Assembly: GCF_000430685.1 (NCBI RefSeq) | Contig: NZ_KE387195.1 | Coordinates: 1-36,576, forward strand | Source: Tuberibacillus calidus DSM 17572 | Lineage (GTDB): Bacteria; Bacillota; Bacilli; Bacillales; Sporolactobacillaceae | DNA length: 36,576 nt | Reading direction: 5' to 3' | Shown: positions 15,290-24,816 of the stretch, piece after piece | How positions within the stretch are numbered: position 1 is the stretch's first letter | Layout of the letters: every line of letters starts with the position of its first letter | Program-made: the position numbers and the translations under genes | Notes under the pieces: model-generated | What the model was told of the DNA's origin: nothing | The model's input: only the letters and a program-made list of their open reading frames with translations | Databases searched by the model: none

Positions 15290-15580
15290 TTATCTTTCAA
15301 TCAACAAAGCCAGCCGCATTAATATATAACCGACAATGCTGTAGACGATAAACGCGAAGACGGCGGAAAGGTCGAGCTGATAGTCATCCATAAGCGTGAC
15401 TGGCTCGAAAATGCCGACAAACGGTGCCAAAAGCGGAGCGTTAAGGGTATAGATAAAGCGCACAAATGGCACTTCCGCCGCCCCGAACAGCTTTAACATA
15501 ATATATAAACCGATGATCACTTGGACAACCGATAAGACGATATTAATCAATTTGGCGAGCCAAAAGGAGTGACGCGGCAT
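15290..15580 (-). CDS. YggT-like integral membrane protein
   Basis: 96 residues, two or three membrane helices (about 10-30, 65-90) separated by a loop with FVRFIYTLNAPLLAPFVGIF, which matches the YggT-family pattern (hydrophobic, then N/S-x-P-L-L-x-P-F). YggT proteins are small membrane proteins of uncertain role. ATG 15580 has a strong AAGGAGGG upstream. It sits 30 bases downstream of pgi on the same strand and is probably cotranscribed with it. In B. subtilis the gene yugM has this position, but I cannot confirm orthology. Confidence 0.8.
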   Translation of the reverse strand: MPRHSFWLAKLINIVLSVVQVIIGLYIMLKLFGAAEVPFVRFIYTLNAPLLAPFVGIFEPVTLMDDYQLDLSAVFAFIVYSIVGYILMRLALLIER

Positions 15581-15610
15581 AAACTTCCCTCCTTGAAGAG
15601 GTTTGGCGCC

Positions 15611-16963
15611 TTATTTTTTCAGTCGGCGCTCGAGTTCGGCTTTCTCTTTTTCAAAGCCCGGTTTGCCGAGAAGAGCAAACATGTTCTTTTTATAAGCTTC
15701 GACACCCGGTTGATCGAATGGATTGACGCCGAGCAAGTATCCGCTCATCGCACACGCCTTTTCGAAAAAGTAAACCAAGTAGCCGAAGTGATACGGCGAC
15801 AGTTCCGGAATGGTGACGACGAAGTTCGGCACATCGCCATCCGTATGAGCTAGCAGGGTGCCTTCCATCGCTTTTTTGTTGACGAAGTCCATCGTCTTTC
15901 CGGCAAGATAATTCAATTGATCCAGGTTACTTGCTTCCTCTTCGATGACGAGATCCTCTCGGGGATTTTCCACTAAAAGGACCGTCTCAAAGAGATGACG
16001 GCGGCCTTCTTGGACATATTGACCAAGAGAATGGAGATCCGTCGAGAAATCGGCGGAGGCAGGATACAATCCTTTTCCGTCTTTTCCTTCACTTTCACCG
16101 AAAAGCTGTTTCCACCATTCCGCAAAATAGTGCAGATTCGGCTCATAATTCACCAAAAGCTCAATGACTTTGCCTTTGTTATATAAAATATTACGGGCCG
16201 CTGCATATTGATAAGCGGGGTTCTTTTGCCAATCTGCTTCGGAAAAATCATTTTGAGCATCACGTGCCCCGTTCATCATTTCATCAATATCAATGCCAGA
16301 TACGGCAATAGGAAGCAGCCCGACCGGTGTCAGCACGGAATAGCGGCCACCGACATCATCCGGAATGACAAATGTTTCATACCCCTCTTCATCGGCCAGC
16401 GTCTTGAGCGCACCTTTTTTACGGTCAGTTGTCGCATAGATGCGTCGTCGAGCTTCCTCTTTCCCGTATTTTTCCTCCAAAAAGGCACGAAATATACGGA
16501 AAGCAATGGCCGGTTCGGTTGTCGTACCGGATTTCGATATGACATTGATCGAAACATCTTTATCTTTGATGAGATCCAAGAGTTCTTTTGTATATGTGGG
16601 GCTGATGGTATTGCCGACGAAAAAGATTTGCGGCGCTTTCCTCTCTTTAGGATCCAAGAGGTTATAAAAATGATGATGCAGCATTTCAATAGCCGCTCGG
16701 GCACCAAGGTAAGAGCCACCGATGCCGATGACGAGTAAAACGTCGGAATCAGCTTTTATTTTTTCAGCTGCTTTTTTGATTCTCGCGTATTCTTCTTCAT
16801 CGATTCGACTTGCGAGATCAAGCCAGCCCAAAAAGTCGGAACCGGCTCCGGTTTTGTTATGTAGCATGGCGTGGGCAGCTTGGATTTGATGTGCCATTTT
16901 TGCCATTTCTTCTTCACTGATAAACTTTTCTGCGGTAGTATAATCGAATTGGATTTTCTTCAT
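15611..16963 (-). CDS. pgi: Glucose-6-phosphate isomerase
   Basis: 450 residues, the usual length of the Bacillus-type enzyme, which interconverts glucose-6-phosphate and fructose-6-phosphate in glycolysis and gluconeogenesis. The first SIS domain contains [11 protein letters not shown] (80-90) and the sugar-phosphate-binding loop SKSGTTTE (143-150); the second has [19 protein letters not shown] 16963 is preceded by GGAGGTGG. Neighbours (YggT-like downstream; YugJ-type dehydrogenase, DUF378 and YugI upstream) match the pgi neighbourhood of B. subtilis, except that the spacer upstream holds the 143-bp repeat array and no second alcohol dehydrogenase is present. Confidence 0.98.
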   Translation of the reverse strand: MKKIQFDYTTAEKFISEEEMAKMAHQIQAAHAMLHNKTGAGSDFLGWLDLASRIDEEEYARIKKAAEKIKADSDVLLVIGIGGSYLGARAAIEMLHHHFYNLLDPKERKAPQIFFVGNTISPTYTKELLDLIKDKDVSINVISKSGTTTEPAIAFRIFRAFLEEKYGKEEARRRIYATTDRKKGALKTLADEEGYETFVIPDDVGGRYSVLTPVGLLPIAVSGIDIDEMMNGARDAQNDFSEADWQKNPAYQYAAARNILYNKGKVIELLVNYEPNLHYFAEWWKQLFGESEGKDGKGLYPASADFSTDLHSLGQYVQEGRRHLFETVLLVENPREDLVIEEEASNLDQLNYLAGKTMDFVNKKAMEGTLLAHTDGDVPNFVVTIPELSPYHFGYLVYFFEKACAMSGYLLGVNPFDQPGVEAYKKNMFALLGKPGFEKEKAELERRLKK

Positions 16964-17090
16964 TGACCGCCACCTCCAATTTGATGATAGACAAGATGAG
17001 GGATTTATTCAAATATCGTATAAGTCAAACGCGTTTTCAGGACCCACGTATAAGTCTTTTATTCAATCTCTGTTTGTGGATTTCCATATA

Positions 17091-17662
17091 CTGGAGCGTA
17101 TGCGCATTTCTTAGCTCTTTTCAAATAAAAAATGAGCAGAAATCGTGTTTTTGCGCATTTTAGCGATCGTTCCGGGTTCAAAGTGAGCAGACGCTCCAGG
17201 TTTTGGCATTTTTGACCTCAATTTTTCCAAATACTGGAGCGTATGCGCATTTCTTAGCTCATTTCAAATAAAAAATGAGCAGAAATCGTGTTTTTGCGCA
17301 TTTTGATGCTCGTTTCGGGCTCAAAGTGAGCAGACGCTCCAGATTTTCCCATTTTTAACTCCTATTTTTCCAATTATTGGAGCGTATGCGCATTTCTTGC
17401 CTCTTACCAGATAAAAAATGAGCAGAAATCGCGTTTTTGCGCATTTTGATGCTCGTTCCGGACCTAAAGTGAGCAGACGCTCCAGGTTTTTACATTTTTA
17501 GCCTCTGTTTTTCCATATACTGGAACATATGCGCATTTTCTGCAACTTTTCAAATAAAAATGAACAGAAATCACGTTTTTGCGCATTTTGGCACTCATTC
17601 CAAGCCTAAAGTGAGCAGACGCTCCAGGTTTTGCCATTTCATCGCTCGTTTCGGCCTCAAAG
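17091..17662. repeat. Tandem array of four 143-bp units
   Basis: Units begin at 17091, 17234, 17377 and 17520 (each at CTGGAGCGTATGCGCATT or a close variant), so the period is exactly 143 bp three times. Every unit contains CTGGAGCGT and, 91 bases after it, ACGCTCCAG (17091-17099 / 17191-17199 in unit 1), a perfect 9-bp inverted pair. It also contains the palindrome ATGCGCAT and an inner GCTCATTT / AAATGAGC hairpin (unit 2). The fourth unit is the most diverged and runs into an extra half unit (GCTCGTTTCGGCCTCAAAGTG) to about 17680. The array fills the spacer between the YugJ-type gene and pgi and codes for nothing I can support. Confidence 0.93.
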
Positions 17663-17742
17663 TGCGTAGACAATGCTTTTTCACATGGTGAGCGGGCATA
17701 TTTTCTTGCACACTTCCGGCTGATTCATCCTGCGATTTCCTG

Positions 17743-17776
17743 AAAAAAAAGATGGCGGCTCGTAAGCCGTCATCTT
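17743..17776 (-). terminator. Terminator of the alcohol dehydrogenase gene
   Basis: AAGATGGCGGCT (17749-17760) and AGCCGTCATCTT (17765-17776) pair with one mismatch; eight T follow on the minus strand (17750-17743). Confidence 0.85.
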
Positions 17777-17784
17777 CATTATTG

Positions 17785-18948
17785 TTAAAGCGACATTTTA
17801 TAAATTTCGCGGACATCGTCACGGTCGAGCGTGCGGAATCCGCCGAACGGGCCATTGGCCATGGCACGGTCCACCATCAGTTCGAGTTGATCGTCCCCGA
17901 TGCCGTAGTCCGCAAGCTTCTCCGGTGCGCCGATTTGATTCCAGAATTGACGGAGCCGCCCGACGCCTTCCAAAGCGATTTCCCGATCGCTTTTTCCTTG
18001 CGGGTCGACATGAAAGACGCGGATGGCCAGCTGCTTCGTTTTCTCTAAGCCTTCATCGAGCGTATATTTGATCCAGTTCGGGAACAGGATAGCGAGACCT
18101 CCGCCGTGCGGAATGTCATAAACCGCCGAGACGGCATGTTCCAGATTATGCGTGCCCCAATCACCTTTCGTGCCCATGCGGATCATATTGTTTAGGGCCA
18201 TCGTTCCGCAATACATGATCGTTTCTCTGTATTCATAATTTTGCAGATCCTCTAAAAGCTTCGGTGCAGTTTCCATAATGGTCGTGAGCACCGATTCGCA
18301 AAGCCGCTCTTGCAGCGGGGCGTTCGGCGACTTGAAATAATATTGCTCTAAAACGTGGCTCATCATGTCGACAATGCCATACACGGTTTGATCGCGCGGG
18401 ACGGTATATGTATTTTCCGGATCCAAAATCGAAAATTTCGGGTATAAAAGCGGCGATCCCCAACCGTACTTTTCGTGGGTTTCCCAATTCGTAATAACCG
18501 CACCGGAATTCATTTCTGAGCCGGTCGCTGCCAATGTTAAAATGGTGCCAAGCGGCAACACTTTTTCCGGTGTGGCTTTACCGACCACCAAATCCCACGG
18601 ATCGCCATCGTAGAGCGCCGCTGCGGCAATCGTTTTGGAACAGTCGATGACACTTCCGCCGCCAACGGCAAGGACGATATCGACCCCGTTGTTTTTACAT
18701 ATTTCAGCTCCCTTGCGTACGGTGGAAATGCGCGGATTCGGTTCGACTCCCGCCAACTCAAAGACCTCGGCATCGGCTTTCGATAGCTCATCCATGACTT
18801 TATCGTAAATGCCGTTTTTCTTGATGCTGCCACCGCCGTAGACGACGAGCACCTTTTTGCCGTATTGCGCTACTTCTGAATGCAATACGTCCATTTGCCC
18901 TTTCCCGAAGATGAGTTTTGTCGGGTTATAAAATGTAAAAAGATCCAT
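17785..18948 (-). CDS. yugJ: Iron-containing NAD(P)H-dependent alcohol (butanol) dehydrogenase
   Basis: 387 residues, type III alcohol dehydrogenase that reduces aldehydes such as butanal. The N-terminal Rossmann part has [12 protein letters not shown] and [26 protein letters not shown], the nucleotide-binding stretch. The C-terminal helical domain carries the iron-binding histidines in [31 protein letters not shown] and nearby. ATG 18948 has GGGAG eight bases upstream. Length and position next to DUF378 and YugI match B. subtilis YugJ; the paralogous YugK gene is absent and the repeat array sits where it would be. The strand is opposite to the adjacent DUF378 gene. Confidence 0.92.
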   Translation of the reverse strand: MDLFTFYNPTKLIFGKGQMDVLHSEVAQYGKKVLVVYGGGSIKKNGIYDKVMDELSKADAEVFELAGVEPNPRISTVRKGAEICKNNGVDIVLAVGGGSVIDCSKTIAAAALYDGDPWDLVVGKATPEKVLPLGTILTLAATGSEMNSGAVITNWETHEKYGWGSPLLYPKFSILDPENTYTVPRDQTVYGIVDMMSHVLEQYYFKSPNAPLQERLCESVLTTIMETAPKLLEDLQNYEYRETIMYCGTMALNNMIRMGTKGDWGTHNLEHAVSAVYDIPHGGGLAILFPNWIKYTLDEGLEKTKQLAIRVFHVDPQGKSDREIALEGVGRLRQFWNQIGAPEKLADYGIGDDQLELMVDRAMANGPFGGFRTLDRDDVREIYKMSL

Positions 18949-19157
18949 ACCCTACACTCCCTTTTTAAAATATTTTTCCTAAGCAATTACTGCTTTTTTT
19001 ACGGAATTCTGCACCAATGCGTTTAAACCTTTACATATTTTTAGGATCATCTCATTTTTATGAAAAAGGTTATTGTGTTTTTCATTGTATAGTTTATCTA
19101 AAAACCAGGCATGCTATATCTAGTCATTATCCATTATGAGAAAAGGAGGCTTGCTCC

Positions 19158-19382
19158 GTGAGTGGATTACAACGGACAGCTTTAACCATCTTAATCATTG
19201 GTGGCATCAACTGGGGTCTTGTAGGATTGTTTGAATACGATGTCATTGGTGCCATCTTTGGCGGCCAAGGGTCAGCCATCTCCAGAATTCTCTACGGGAT
19301 TGTTGGTCTAAGTGCCTTGTATTGTTTAACGATTTTGTTTAAGCCGTCCGAAGAATTTGGCAAAGTTCCTGAACACGAATAG
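19158..19382 (+). CDS. yuzA: DUF378 small membrane protein (YuzA-like)
   Basis: 74 residues with two membrane helices (about 7-30 and 42-62) and the family motif GGINWGLVGLFEYDVIGAIFG. The function is unknown. The start is GTG 19158 with AGGAGG eight bases upstream. In B. subtilis the homologue yuzA lies between yugI and yugJ, as here. The terminator at 19393-19463 is shared convergently with the yugI region. The 18949-19157 spacer holds its promoter region, but I cannot fix the elements. Confidence 0.9.
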   Translation: MSGLQRTALTILIIGGINWGLVGLFEYDVIGAIFGGQGSAISRILYGIVGLSALYCLTILFKPSEEFGKVPEHE

Positions 19383-19392
19383 TCAAAGAATG

Positions 19393-19463
19393 GTTGACGC
19401 CCAAGGGACAGACCCCACCCGCTTGCGGGTGGCCTCCCTTCGGCGTCAGCTTTTTTTATTTTT
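19393..19463 (+). terminator. Terminator of the DUF378 gene
   Basis: TTGACGCC and GGCGTCAG form the base stem around an inner CCACCCGC/GCGGGTGG hairpin, followed by TTTTTTTA. Confidence 0.85.
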
Positions 19464-19592
19464 TTGAAACGTTTATTCAGTTTTCCGCTTTTAATTTTCT
19501 CAAGCGCTTTTTGATTTGGCAGCTTTTTTATTTTTCTAAACGCTTTTTTAGCTATAAGCTTTTTATTTTTTCAAGCGCTTATTCAGCTGGGC
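19447..19592 (-). repeat. Degenerate repeats of the yugI 3' end
   Basis: On the minus strand the codons for LNKRLKK-stop plus AAAAGCT are echoed three times past the stop, at about 33-40 bp spacing. One echo still reads LNKRFKK-stop just before the DUF378 terminator. This suggests slippage or tandem duplication of the gene's 3' end. Confidence 0.6.
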
Positions 19593-19952
19593 TTGCCGGT
19601 CGTTGGATTCCTTCAGCCATTCTTTCAGTTTTTGTTCCAGTGTGTTAAAACCGGCATCATCGGCTTTTTTACGGCGTTCTCCACCGCGGCGCTTCGGACG
19701 TTCCGGTTTCGGCTCGGTTGCGCGAATGGAAAGCGAGATTTTTCCTGATTCCTCATCGATTTTGATGATTTTGACTTTCACAACATCGCCGACATGGAGC
19801 ACATCATGGATGTCTTGCACGTAGTCGTGAGAGACTTCAGATATGTGAACAAGGCCTTGGCGCTCTTCATCGATCGCCACAAAAGCCCCGAACGGTTTGA
19901 CCCCCGTTACTTTTCCTTCAATGATGTCGCCGACTTTGATTTGTTCTTGCAT
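19563..19952 (-). CDS. yugI: S1-domain RNA-binding general stress protein (YugI/GSP13)
   Basis: 129 residues. Residues 5-75 are an S1 RNA-binding domain: VGDIIEGKVTGVKPFGAFVAI, GLVHISEVSHDYVQDIHDVL and GDVVKVKIIKIDEESGKISLSI. The C-terminal third is basic (RPKRRGGERRKK) and ends in a charged helix. B. subtilis YugI is a ribosome-associated general stress protein. ATG 19952 has AGGAG eight bases upstream. The extreme C-terminus is repeated in degenerate form beyond the stop. Confidence 0.95.
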   Translation of the reverse strand: MQEQIKVGDIIEGKVTGVKPFGAFVAIDEERQGLVHISEVSHDYVQDIHDVLHVGDVVKVKIIKIDEESGKISLSIRATEPKPERPKRRGGERRKKADDAGFNTLEQKLKEWLKESNDRQAQLNKRLKK

Positions 19953-20088
19953 GAAAACAACTCCTAAATTTTTTTAACCAGTAAATTATAACATACAGTC
20001 AAGCAAAACTAAACTAAACCCGCTTCGGCTTAGCGCCCATTATTTAGTAAAGGGAAAATGAAAGCCGGAGTTTGTCCCCGGCTGACAC

Positions 20089-21972
20089 TTACTCAGTAAC
20101 CGTGGAAGGGTTGGTAAAGGTCATCGCTTTTTCAATATAAATGCGATGCCAGATCATAAAGATTAAAATCGTCCAGAGCTTGCGGCTGTTATCCCGTTTG
20201 TCTGCGGCGTGATCTTCCAACAATTTATAAACGTAAGCCTTGTTGATCCATTCGTCAGTCCCGCTTTCACGGATGATGTCTTTGGCCCAGTCATAGAGCT
20301 GATCTTTCAGCCACACGCGAATCGGTACCGGGAAGCCAAGCTTTTTCCTAAATAAAATGGTATCCGGCACGATGCCGCGCATCGCTTCGCGCAAAGCGTA
20401 CTTCGTCGTTTTATTCGCCGTTTTTAATTCAGCGGGAATTTGTGAAGCGACTTTAAACACTTCTTTATCCAAAAACGGCACGCGCAATTCCAAAGAATGG
20501 GCCATGGTCATCCGGTCGGCTTTAACAAGAATATCGCCGCGCAGCCACGTATGCATGTCAATATATTGCATTTGTTCGACAGGCTCGTACCCTTTCGCCT
20601 GGCTGTACAAAGGTTTCGTGACATCAGTAAAGTGGGTGGAGAGCTGATGATGCTTCATCACCAACCGTTTTTCCGCTTCATCGAACATGAAGGCGTTGCC
20701 GATATACCGTTCTTCCATTGGCGTCGTGCCGCGGATCAAATAGCTGCGCCCCTTCATTGTTTCCGGGAGTTTTTCGGCGAGCTTGCGAATCAATGTTTTC
20801 GCCCCGCCCGGGATGCGCTGGAACCACTCTAAATCCAATGGTTCACGATAAATATTATAGCCGCCAAACAATTCGTCGGCGCCTTCACCGGAAAGGACGA
20901 CTTTCACATGTTTAGCTGCTTCTTTGGCGACAAAATAAAGCGGAATGGCGGCTGGGTCAGCGACCGGATCATCCATGTGCCAGACGATTTTCGGCAGTTC
21001 TTGGACAAACGCTTCCGGTGTGATGACGGTATGAATGTTTTCGACTCCAAGTTTTTCCGCCGAGTCTTTGGCGATATCAATTTCGCTATAGCCCTTACTT
21101 TCAAAACCGACCGTAAACGTTTGAATCGCCGGGTTGATTTCTTTCGCCAAGGCGACGATGCTCGTTGAATCAATCCCGCTTGATAAAAAGGCGCCGACCG
21201 GCACATCGCTTCTCATATGTAAGCGCACCGATTCCCTTAATACGTCACGGATTTTGCTTTTCGCTTCATCCAATGTTTGATGAACTGGATGGAATTCCGG
21301 TTTCCAGTAGCTCTTGATTTTAAGCGGCTCACCCGCTTTTTTTATTAAGTAATGGCCAGGCGCCAAGCGGTGAATGTTTTCCGCCATCGTTTTCGGCTCA
21401 GGCACGAATTGGAAGGTTAAATAATGCTGCAGCGCTTCACGAGCCACAGGGTGTTCTGATTCCCCAATTAACAAGCTTTTCTTTTCGGAGGCAAAAAATG
21501 TGCCGTTCTCCGTTTCCATATAGTAAAAAGGTTTAATGCCGAACGGATCGCGCGCCGCAAACACGGTTTTTTCTACCTTATCCCAGATGACAAAACCGAA
21601 CATACCGCGCAAAGCTTTGACGGCTTCAACCCCACGGTCCGCAAATAACGCCAGAATGACTTCGGTGTCTGACGTCGTTTGGAATGGCATCCCTTTTTCC
21701 AATAAACTTTCTCTGAGCTCGACATAGTTATAGATTTCACCATTAAAAATGATATGATAACGGTCGTTTTCATAAGAAAGCGGTTGATGCCCGCCTTCTA
21801 AGTCAATGATGGAAAGCCTGCGAAACGCCAGTTGTACCGTATCATCTGTAAAATAACCATCATCATCCGGGCCACGATGAATGATTTGATTGGCGCGCTC
21901 GACCATTTGATTTTGGTCATGGCGGCCTTCTTCTAATAATTTATTTGAAATAAAACCTACGAAACCGCACAT
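20089..21972 (-). CDS. asnB: Asparagine synthetase (glutamine-hydrolysing)
   Basis: 627 residues. The class II glutamine amidotransferase domain (1-215) has catalytic Cys2 (MCGFVGF), RGPDDDG (33-39), FNGEIYNY (77-84) and SDTEV (101-105). The synthetase domain has the ATP PP-loop LSSGIDS (263-269), SGEGADELFGGY and the MTMAHSLELRVPFLD segment. It converts aspartate, glutamine and ATP to asparagine. Length and order agree with B. subtilis AsnB. ATG 21972 has AAGGAG upstream. No T-box leader is visible upstream; instead the spacer holds a 155-bp repeat array. Bacilli often carry paralogues (asnH, asnO), so the exact orthologue is not certain. Confidence 0.94.
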   Translation of the reverse strand: MCGFVGFISNKLLEEGRHDQNQMVERANQIIHRGPDDDGYFTDDTVQLAFRRLSIIDLEGGHQPLSYENDRYHIIFNGEIYNYVELRESLLEKGMPFQTTSDTEVILALFADRGVEAVKALRGMFGFVIWDKVEKTVFAARDPFGIKPFYYMETENGTFFASEKKSLLIGESEHPVAREALQHYLTFQFVPEPKTMAENIHRLAPGHYLIKKAGEPLKIKSYWKPEFHPVHQTLDEAKSKIRDVLRESVRLHMRSDVPVGAFLSSGIDSTSIVALAKEINPAIQTFTVGFESKGYSEIDIAKDSAEKLGVENIHTVITPEAFVQELPKIVWHMDDPVADPAAIPLYFVAKEAAKHVKVVLSGEGADELFGGYNIYREPLDLEWFQRIPGGAKTLIRKLAEKLPETMKGRSYLIRGTTPMEERYIGNAFMFDEAEKRLVMKHHQLSTHFTDVTKPLYSQAKGYEPVEQMQYIDMHTWLRGDILVKADRMTMAHSLELRVPFLDKEVFKVASQIPAELKTANKTTKYALREAMRGIVPDTILFRKKLGFPVPIRVWLKDQLYDWAKDIIRESGTDEWINKAYVYKLLEDHAADKRDNSRKLWTILIFMIWHRIYIEKAMTFTNPSTVTE

Positions 21973-22349
21973 TGAGGAATGCTCCTTTCACATACCTTGT
22001 TCACCATAGGGATGTCCGTTACTTTCTAACATTCCCTAACCGCATATCAATTACCTCACTTAGTTTACCACTCGCAAGCCCCGATTGCCTAGTCGCTTAT
22101 GCCCAACGTCCAGTATTTCGAAAAAAAACAAAAAAATAACGGGGTAAAGTTGTCTGTATCCATAAAAATATAAAACCTAAGGATGACTTTACTTTCCCCT
22201 ATTCCAAAATGAAAAAAAGAACGCCCTGTCTTTTAAAAACAACAAACCTGGCTCTACTAAGAAATTGTTTTTTGGATAAGAGACATACTGTGGATCTTCC
22301 CAGTTTAAAGACCATTTTGATGCCTTTCTCATCTTAATCTGGTCGATAG

Positions 22350-22920
22350 GATGCATTGATTGGCAAAACCGCCTTCGTGTAGATTTTGTTTTTCCAGTAA
22401 ATGTATGCTAAACACCATTTCAAAAAATTATTTAACTCAAAATGATATATAGAACCATTCAAAAGGCCATTTTGGCCTCTTTCCCCTCTCAAAACGGCCA
22501 ATAGGATACAGTTATTGGAAAAACAACCCTTGAAACAACCTCATTTTTCCAGTAAATGCAAGCTAAACGCCATTTCAAAAAATTTTTTAGACCAAAATGG
22601 TATATAGAACCATTCAAAAGGCCATTTTGGCCCCTTTCCCCCCCTCAAAATAGCCAATAGGATACAGATATTAGTAAAACAACCCTTGAAAAAAACTCAT
22701 TTTTCCAGTAAATGCAAGCTAAACGCCATTTCAATAAATTTTTTAGCCCAAAATGGTATATAGAACCAATCAAAAGGCCATTTTGGCCCCTTTCCCTTCT
22801 CAAAACGGTCAAAAGGATACAGTTATTGGAAAAACAACCCTTAATACAACTTCTTTTTCCCAGTATATTCAAGCTAAACACCATTTCAGAAAAAGCCTCA
22901 CCCCGAAATGGTCAATAAAA
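22350..22920. repeat. Tandem array of about four 155-bp units
   Basis: TTTTTCCAGTAAATG or a variant starts at 22389, 22544, 22700 and 22854 (spacing 155, 156, 154). AAAAGGCCATTTTGG starts at 22461, 22616 and 22772. Each unit holds GGCCATTTTG (22465-22474) and CAAAACGGCC (22490-22499), which pair with one G-U, and CCATTT...AAATGG flanking an AT-rich loop. The outer units are most diverged. The array fills the space between asnB and the WYL-like gene; the rest of 21973-23122 has only a GTAAAGTTGTC/GATGACTTTAC hairpin near 22145-22190 and no gene I can support. Confidence 0.9.
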
Positions 22921-23122
22921 CGCAGTTCCCACACATGCCTTTTACTTCGCAACGTAAACCTCCTGCCCAGTTATAATACTTGATTAGCCCATGATTTTAC
23001 CTTCTTATACCATAAAAAAAATTAAGCTCTACCACCGAAGGCAGAACTTAGTTACCCTTATACTGGTTTTAAAATATGCTTTCTGACCGGTACAAAATGA
23101 ACGTGATTTCCCTGTTTCATCC

Positions 23123-23344
23123 CTAGCCTCTTTGTTTCTTATCCGGTAACCATTCCCTTGGATCACTTAGTCTTTGCCAAGCCAAAATATTTTCTTTGAG
23201 GAAAGAGCGAATCGCACGCCGCTCATAGCAAAAGGCCGTCAAGGCATAACTGCGCTCTTGAAGAACCCTAATCCTTCGTGAACTGATGTGATTGTTTTGA
23301 TCTAGGTAAATGATTTGATAACGCCCGCCCTCAACCCATTTCAT
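23123..23344 (-). CDS. Small WYL-like protein
   Basis: 73 residues from ATG 23344, six bases after AGGGTG; GTG 23353 is a less likely start. The pattern YQIIYLDQNNHISSRRIRVL...YALTAFCYERRAIRSFLKENI resembles the ligand-binding WYL module (Y-x-D, R-x-I, C-x-x-R-x-x-R-x-F) seen at the C-terminus of DeoR-type regulators, here as a stand-alone domain without helix-turn-helix. It is divergent from bioY. The role is unknown. Confidence 0.65.
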   Translation of the reverse strand: MKWVEGGRYQIIYLDQNNHISSRRIRVLQERSYALTAFCYERRAIRSFLKENILAWQRLSDPREWLPDKKQRG

Positions 23345-23413
23345 CACGATCACCCTAAGGGAATATTTGTTCTCATTTTATCGTTTTACACTGTCGAATG
23401 CAAGATGATTTAT

Positions 23414-23444
23414 TTGTTAACCTTTTCGATAAATAGGTTGACAT
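23414..23444 (+). promoter_or_regulatory. BirA operator upstream of bioY
   Basis: TTGTTAAC (23414-23421), 15 bases, GTTGACAT (23437-23444): the half-site and spacing of the Firmicute BirA box. TTGACA within the right half may double as a -35 element. It predicts repression of bioY by biotin-loaded BirA. Confidence 0.85.
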
Positions 23445-23486
23445 TAAACATTTCCCATGACATTCTATAAGTAGAGGAGGGAGACC

Positions 23487-24065
23487 ATGAAAATTAAAAC
23501 CATTGATCTTATTATGGCGGCCCTTTTTGCCGCACTGATGGGGATCGGCGCAAACATTGCCGCCTTTCTGCCGCCGATTTCCGGCGTGCCTTTGACATTT
23601 CAAACGATTATCGCCATCTTAGCTGGTGCCGTTTTAGGGTCAAGAATCGGAACACTCTCGATGGTCGTTTATGCATTGATTGGACTTGTCGGCGCACCGA
23701 TTTTTGCTGACTTTTCCGGAGGCTTCGGAACGATTTTCGGAAGCTCATTCGGTTTTATTTTATCCTTTATTGTCATGGCGTTTGCCGTCGGAAAAATCGT
23801 CGAGACAGCCAAACGCCCAAGTCTTCCCGTGTTTATTTTTGCTGGATATGTCGGACTTGCCATCAATTATGTGATCGGCACGACCTATATGTACGGCGCC
23901 CTTAATCTGTGGCTTCATTCACCAATGTCGTATGCGAGCGCATGGGTGATCATGATCCCGTTCTTAATCAAGGACGCCATCCTTACCTTTGTCATTGCCA
24001 TCGCGAGCGAACGCATCTATCGTTCCTTAAAGCGCCCTACCCCAACCAAAAAACACGCCGCATAA
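23487..24065 (+). CDS. bioY: BioY, biotin ECF transporter substrate-binding (S) component
   Basis: 192 residues, six membrane helices. It has the BioY pattern: LMGIGANIAAFLPPISGVPLTFQT near the start, VYALIGLVGAPIFADFSGG, and GYVGLAINYVIGTTYMY. It binds biotin and works with the shared EcfT and EcfA energising module encoded elsewhere. ATG 23487 follows AGGAGGG. A BirA operator lies upstream. B. subtilis also has a bioY homologue close to yuiC/yuiB, as here. It ends at a terminator shared convergently with yuiC. Confidence 0.96.
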   Translation: MKIKTIDLIMAALFAALMGIGANIAAFLPPISGVPLTFQTIIAILAGAVLGSRIGTLSMVVYALIGLVGAPIFADFSGGFGTIFGSSFGFILSFIVMAFAVGKIVETAKRPSLPVFIFAGYVGLAINYVIGTTYMYGALNLWLHSPMSYASAWVIMIPFLIKDAILTFVIAIASERIYRSLKRPTPTKKHAA

Positions 24066-24071
24066 TGCTCG

Positions 24072-24145
24072 AAGAGGTTGACACCCCTTCCTCCCGCTTT
24101 TAGCTCATGCTTTTTGCGGGTTTTCTGAAAAGGGCTCAACCTCTT
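24072..24145. terminator. Convergent terminator between bioY and yuiC
   Basis: Perfect 10-bp arms AAGAGGTTGA (24072-24081) and TCAACCTCTT (24136-24145) around an inner CCCGC/GCGGG hairpin. It touches the yuiC stop codon. Confidence 0.75.
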
Positions 24146-24816
24146 TAAATTTCCATCGTTTCCAAACGTTCCGGATCCATTAAGTCGGTTCGGTTCAGTT
24201 GATTTAAAAGCGACTCCGATAAGGTGCCATCGCCTTTTTTTATGACAAACACTTCAAGCTTCTTTTTTCCCCAATGTTCGTAAACATCCTCGACCGTAGG
24301 ATAATAGAGGTCCAGGCGATTGCCGTTGATGGCTGATCCTGTATCAGCGACGACGCCATAGCCATAACCCGGTATATAGAGAATGGTTCCGATCGGAAAG
24401 ACTGAAGGGTCTGCCGCTACAGTCGAATAAAGATCCCGGCGAACATGCACCCCGCTATAGGTAATCCCATACCCTGGGTCATCCGGGGATTTGCCGGTTG
24501 ATTCTTCACCAGCCGTATAGCCTGTGGCAATCACCACTTTAGAAGGAAACTGGCTGAACTCAGGAACCACCATGCGGCGAAACGCTTCAACGCTTTGTAA
24601 TGAATGGATAAATGGGCTGTTTTGATCGATGGTTTTCTCTTTCAAGGATGTATGTATGTGTGGCAAATTTTTTGCTGCTTCATTTTTTGCAGGTTGCTTA
24701 TTAAAATCGGATAGCTCTAAACCAGTAATAGAATGGAAGGTAGAGTACATTGCCCAAAGAAAAAGTACGCTCAAAGCGAAACGCCTTATGACAGATTTGG
24801 CAGTCTGCAAAGCCAT
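24145..24816 (-). CDS. yuiC: 3D-domain (SPS/MltA-like) cell-wall hydrolase YuiC
   Basis: 223 residues. One N-terminal membrane anchor (about 10-30), a linker, then the 3D domain (about 95-200): [46 protein letters not shown] split over the domain, and the three aspartates of [17 protein letters not shown]. The family is related to lytic transglycosylase MltA, and YuiC of B. subtilis has been described as a muralytic enzyme linked to stationary phase or sporulation. ATG 24816 follows GGAGGAGAG. The gene order with yuiB upstream matches Bacillus. Confidence 0.93.
   Translation of the reverse strand: MALQTAKSVIRRFALSVLFLWAMYSTFHSITGLELSDFNKQPAKNEAAKNLPHIHTSLKEKTIDQNSPFIHSLQSVEAFRRMVVPEFSQFPSKVVIATGYTAGEESTGKSPDDPGYGITYSGVHVRRDLYSTVAADPSVFPIGTILYIPGYGYGVVADTGSAINGNRLDLYYPTVEDVYEHWGKKKLEVFVIKKGDGTLSESLLNQLNRTDLMDPERLETMEI

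Noticed and set aside
15037-15351. 104-residue plus-strand frame
   Set aside because: It has no SD, its composition is atypical, and it runs antisense into the YggT-like gene.
17091-17662. CRISPR array
   Set aside because: Units of 143 bp are conserved throughout, without short repeats alternating with unique spacers.
21973-22350. T-box leader for asnB
   Set aside because: No T-box sequence (AGGGTGGNACCGCG type) or specifier hairpin was found.
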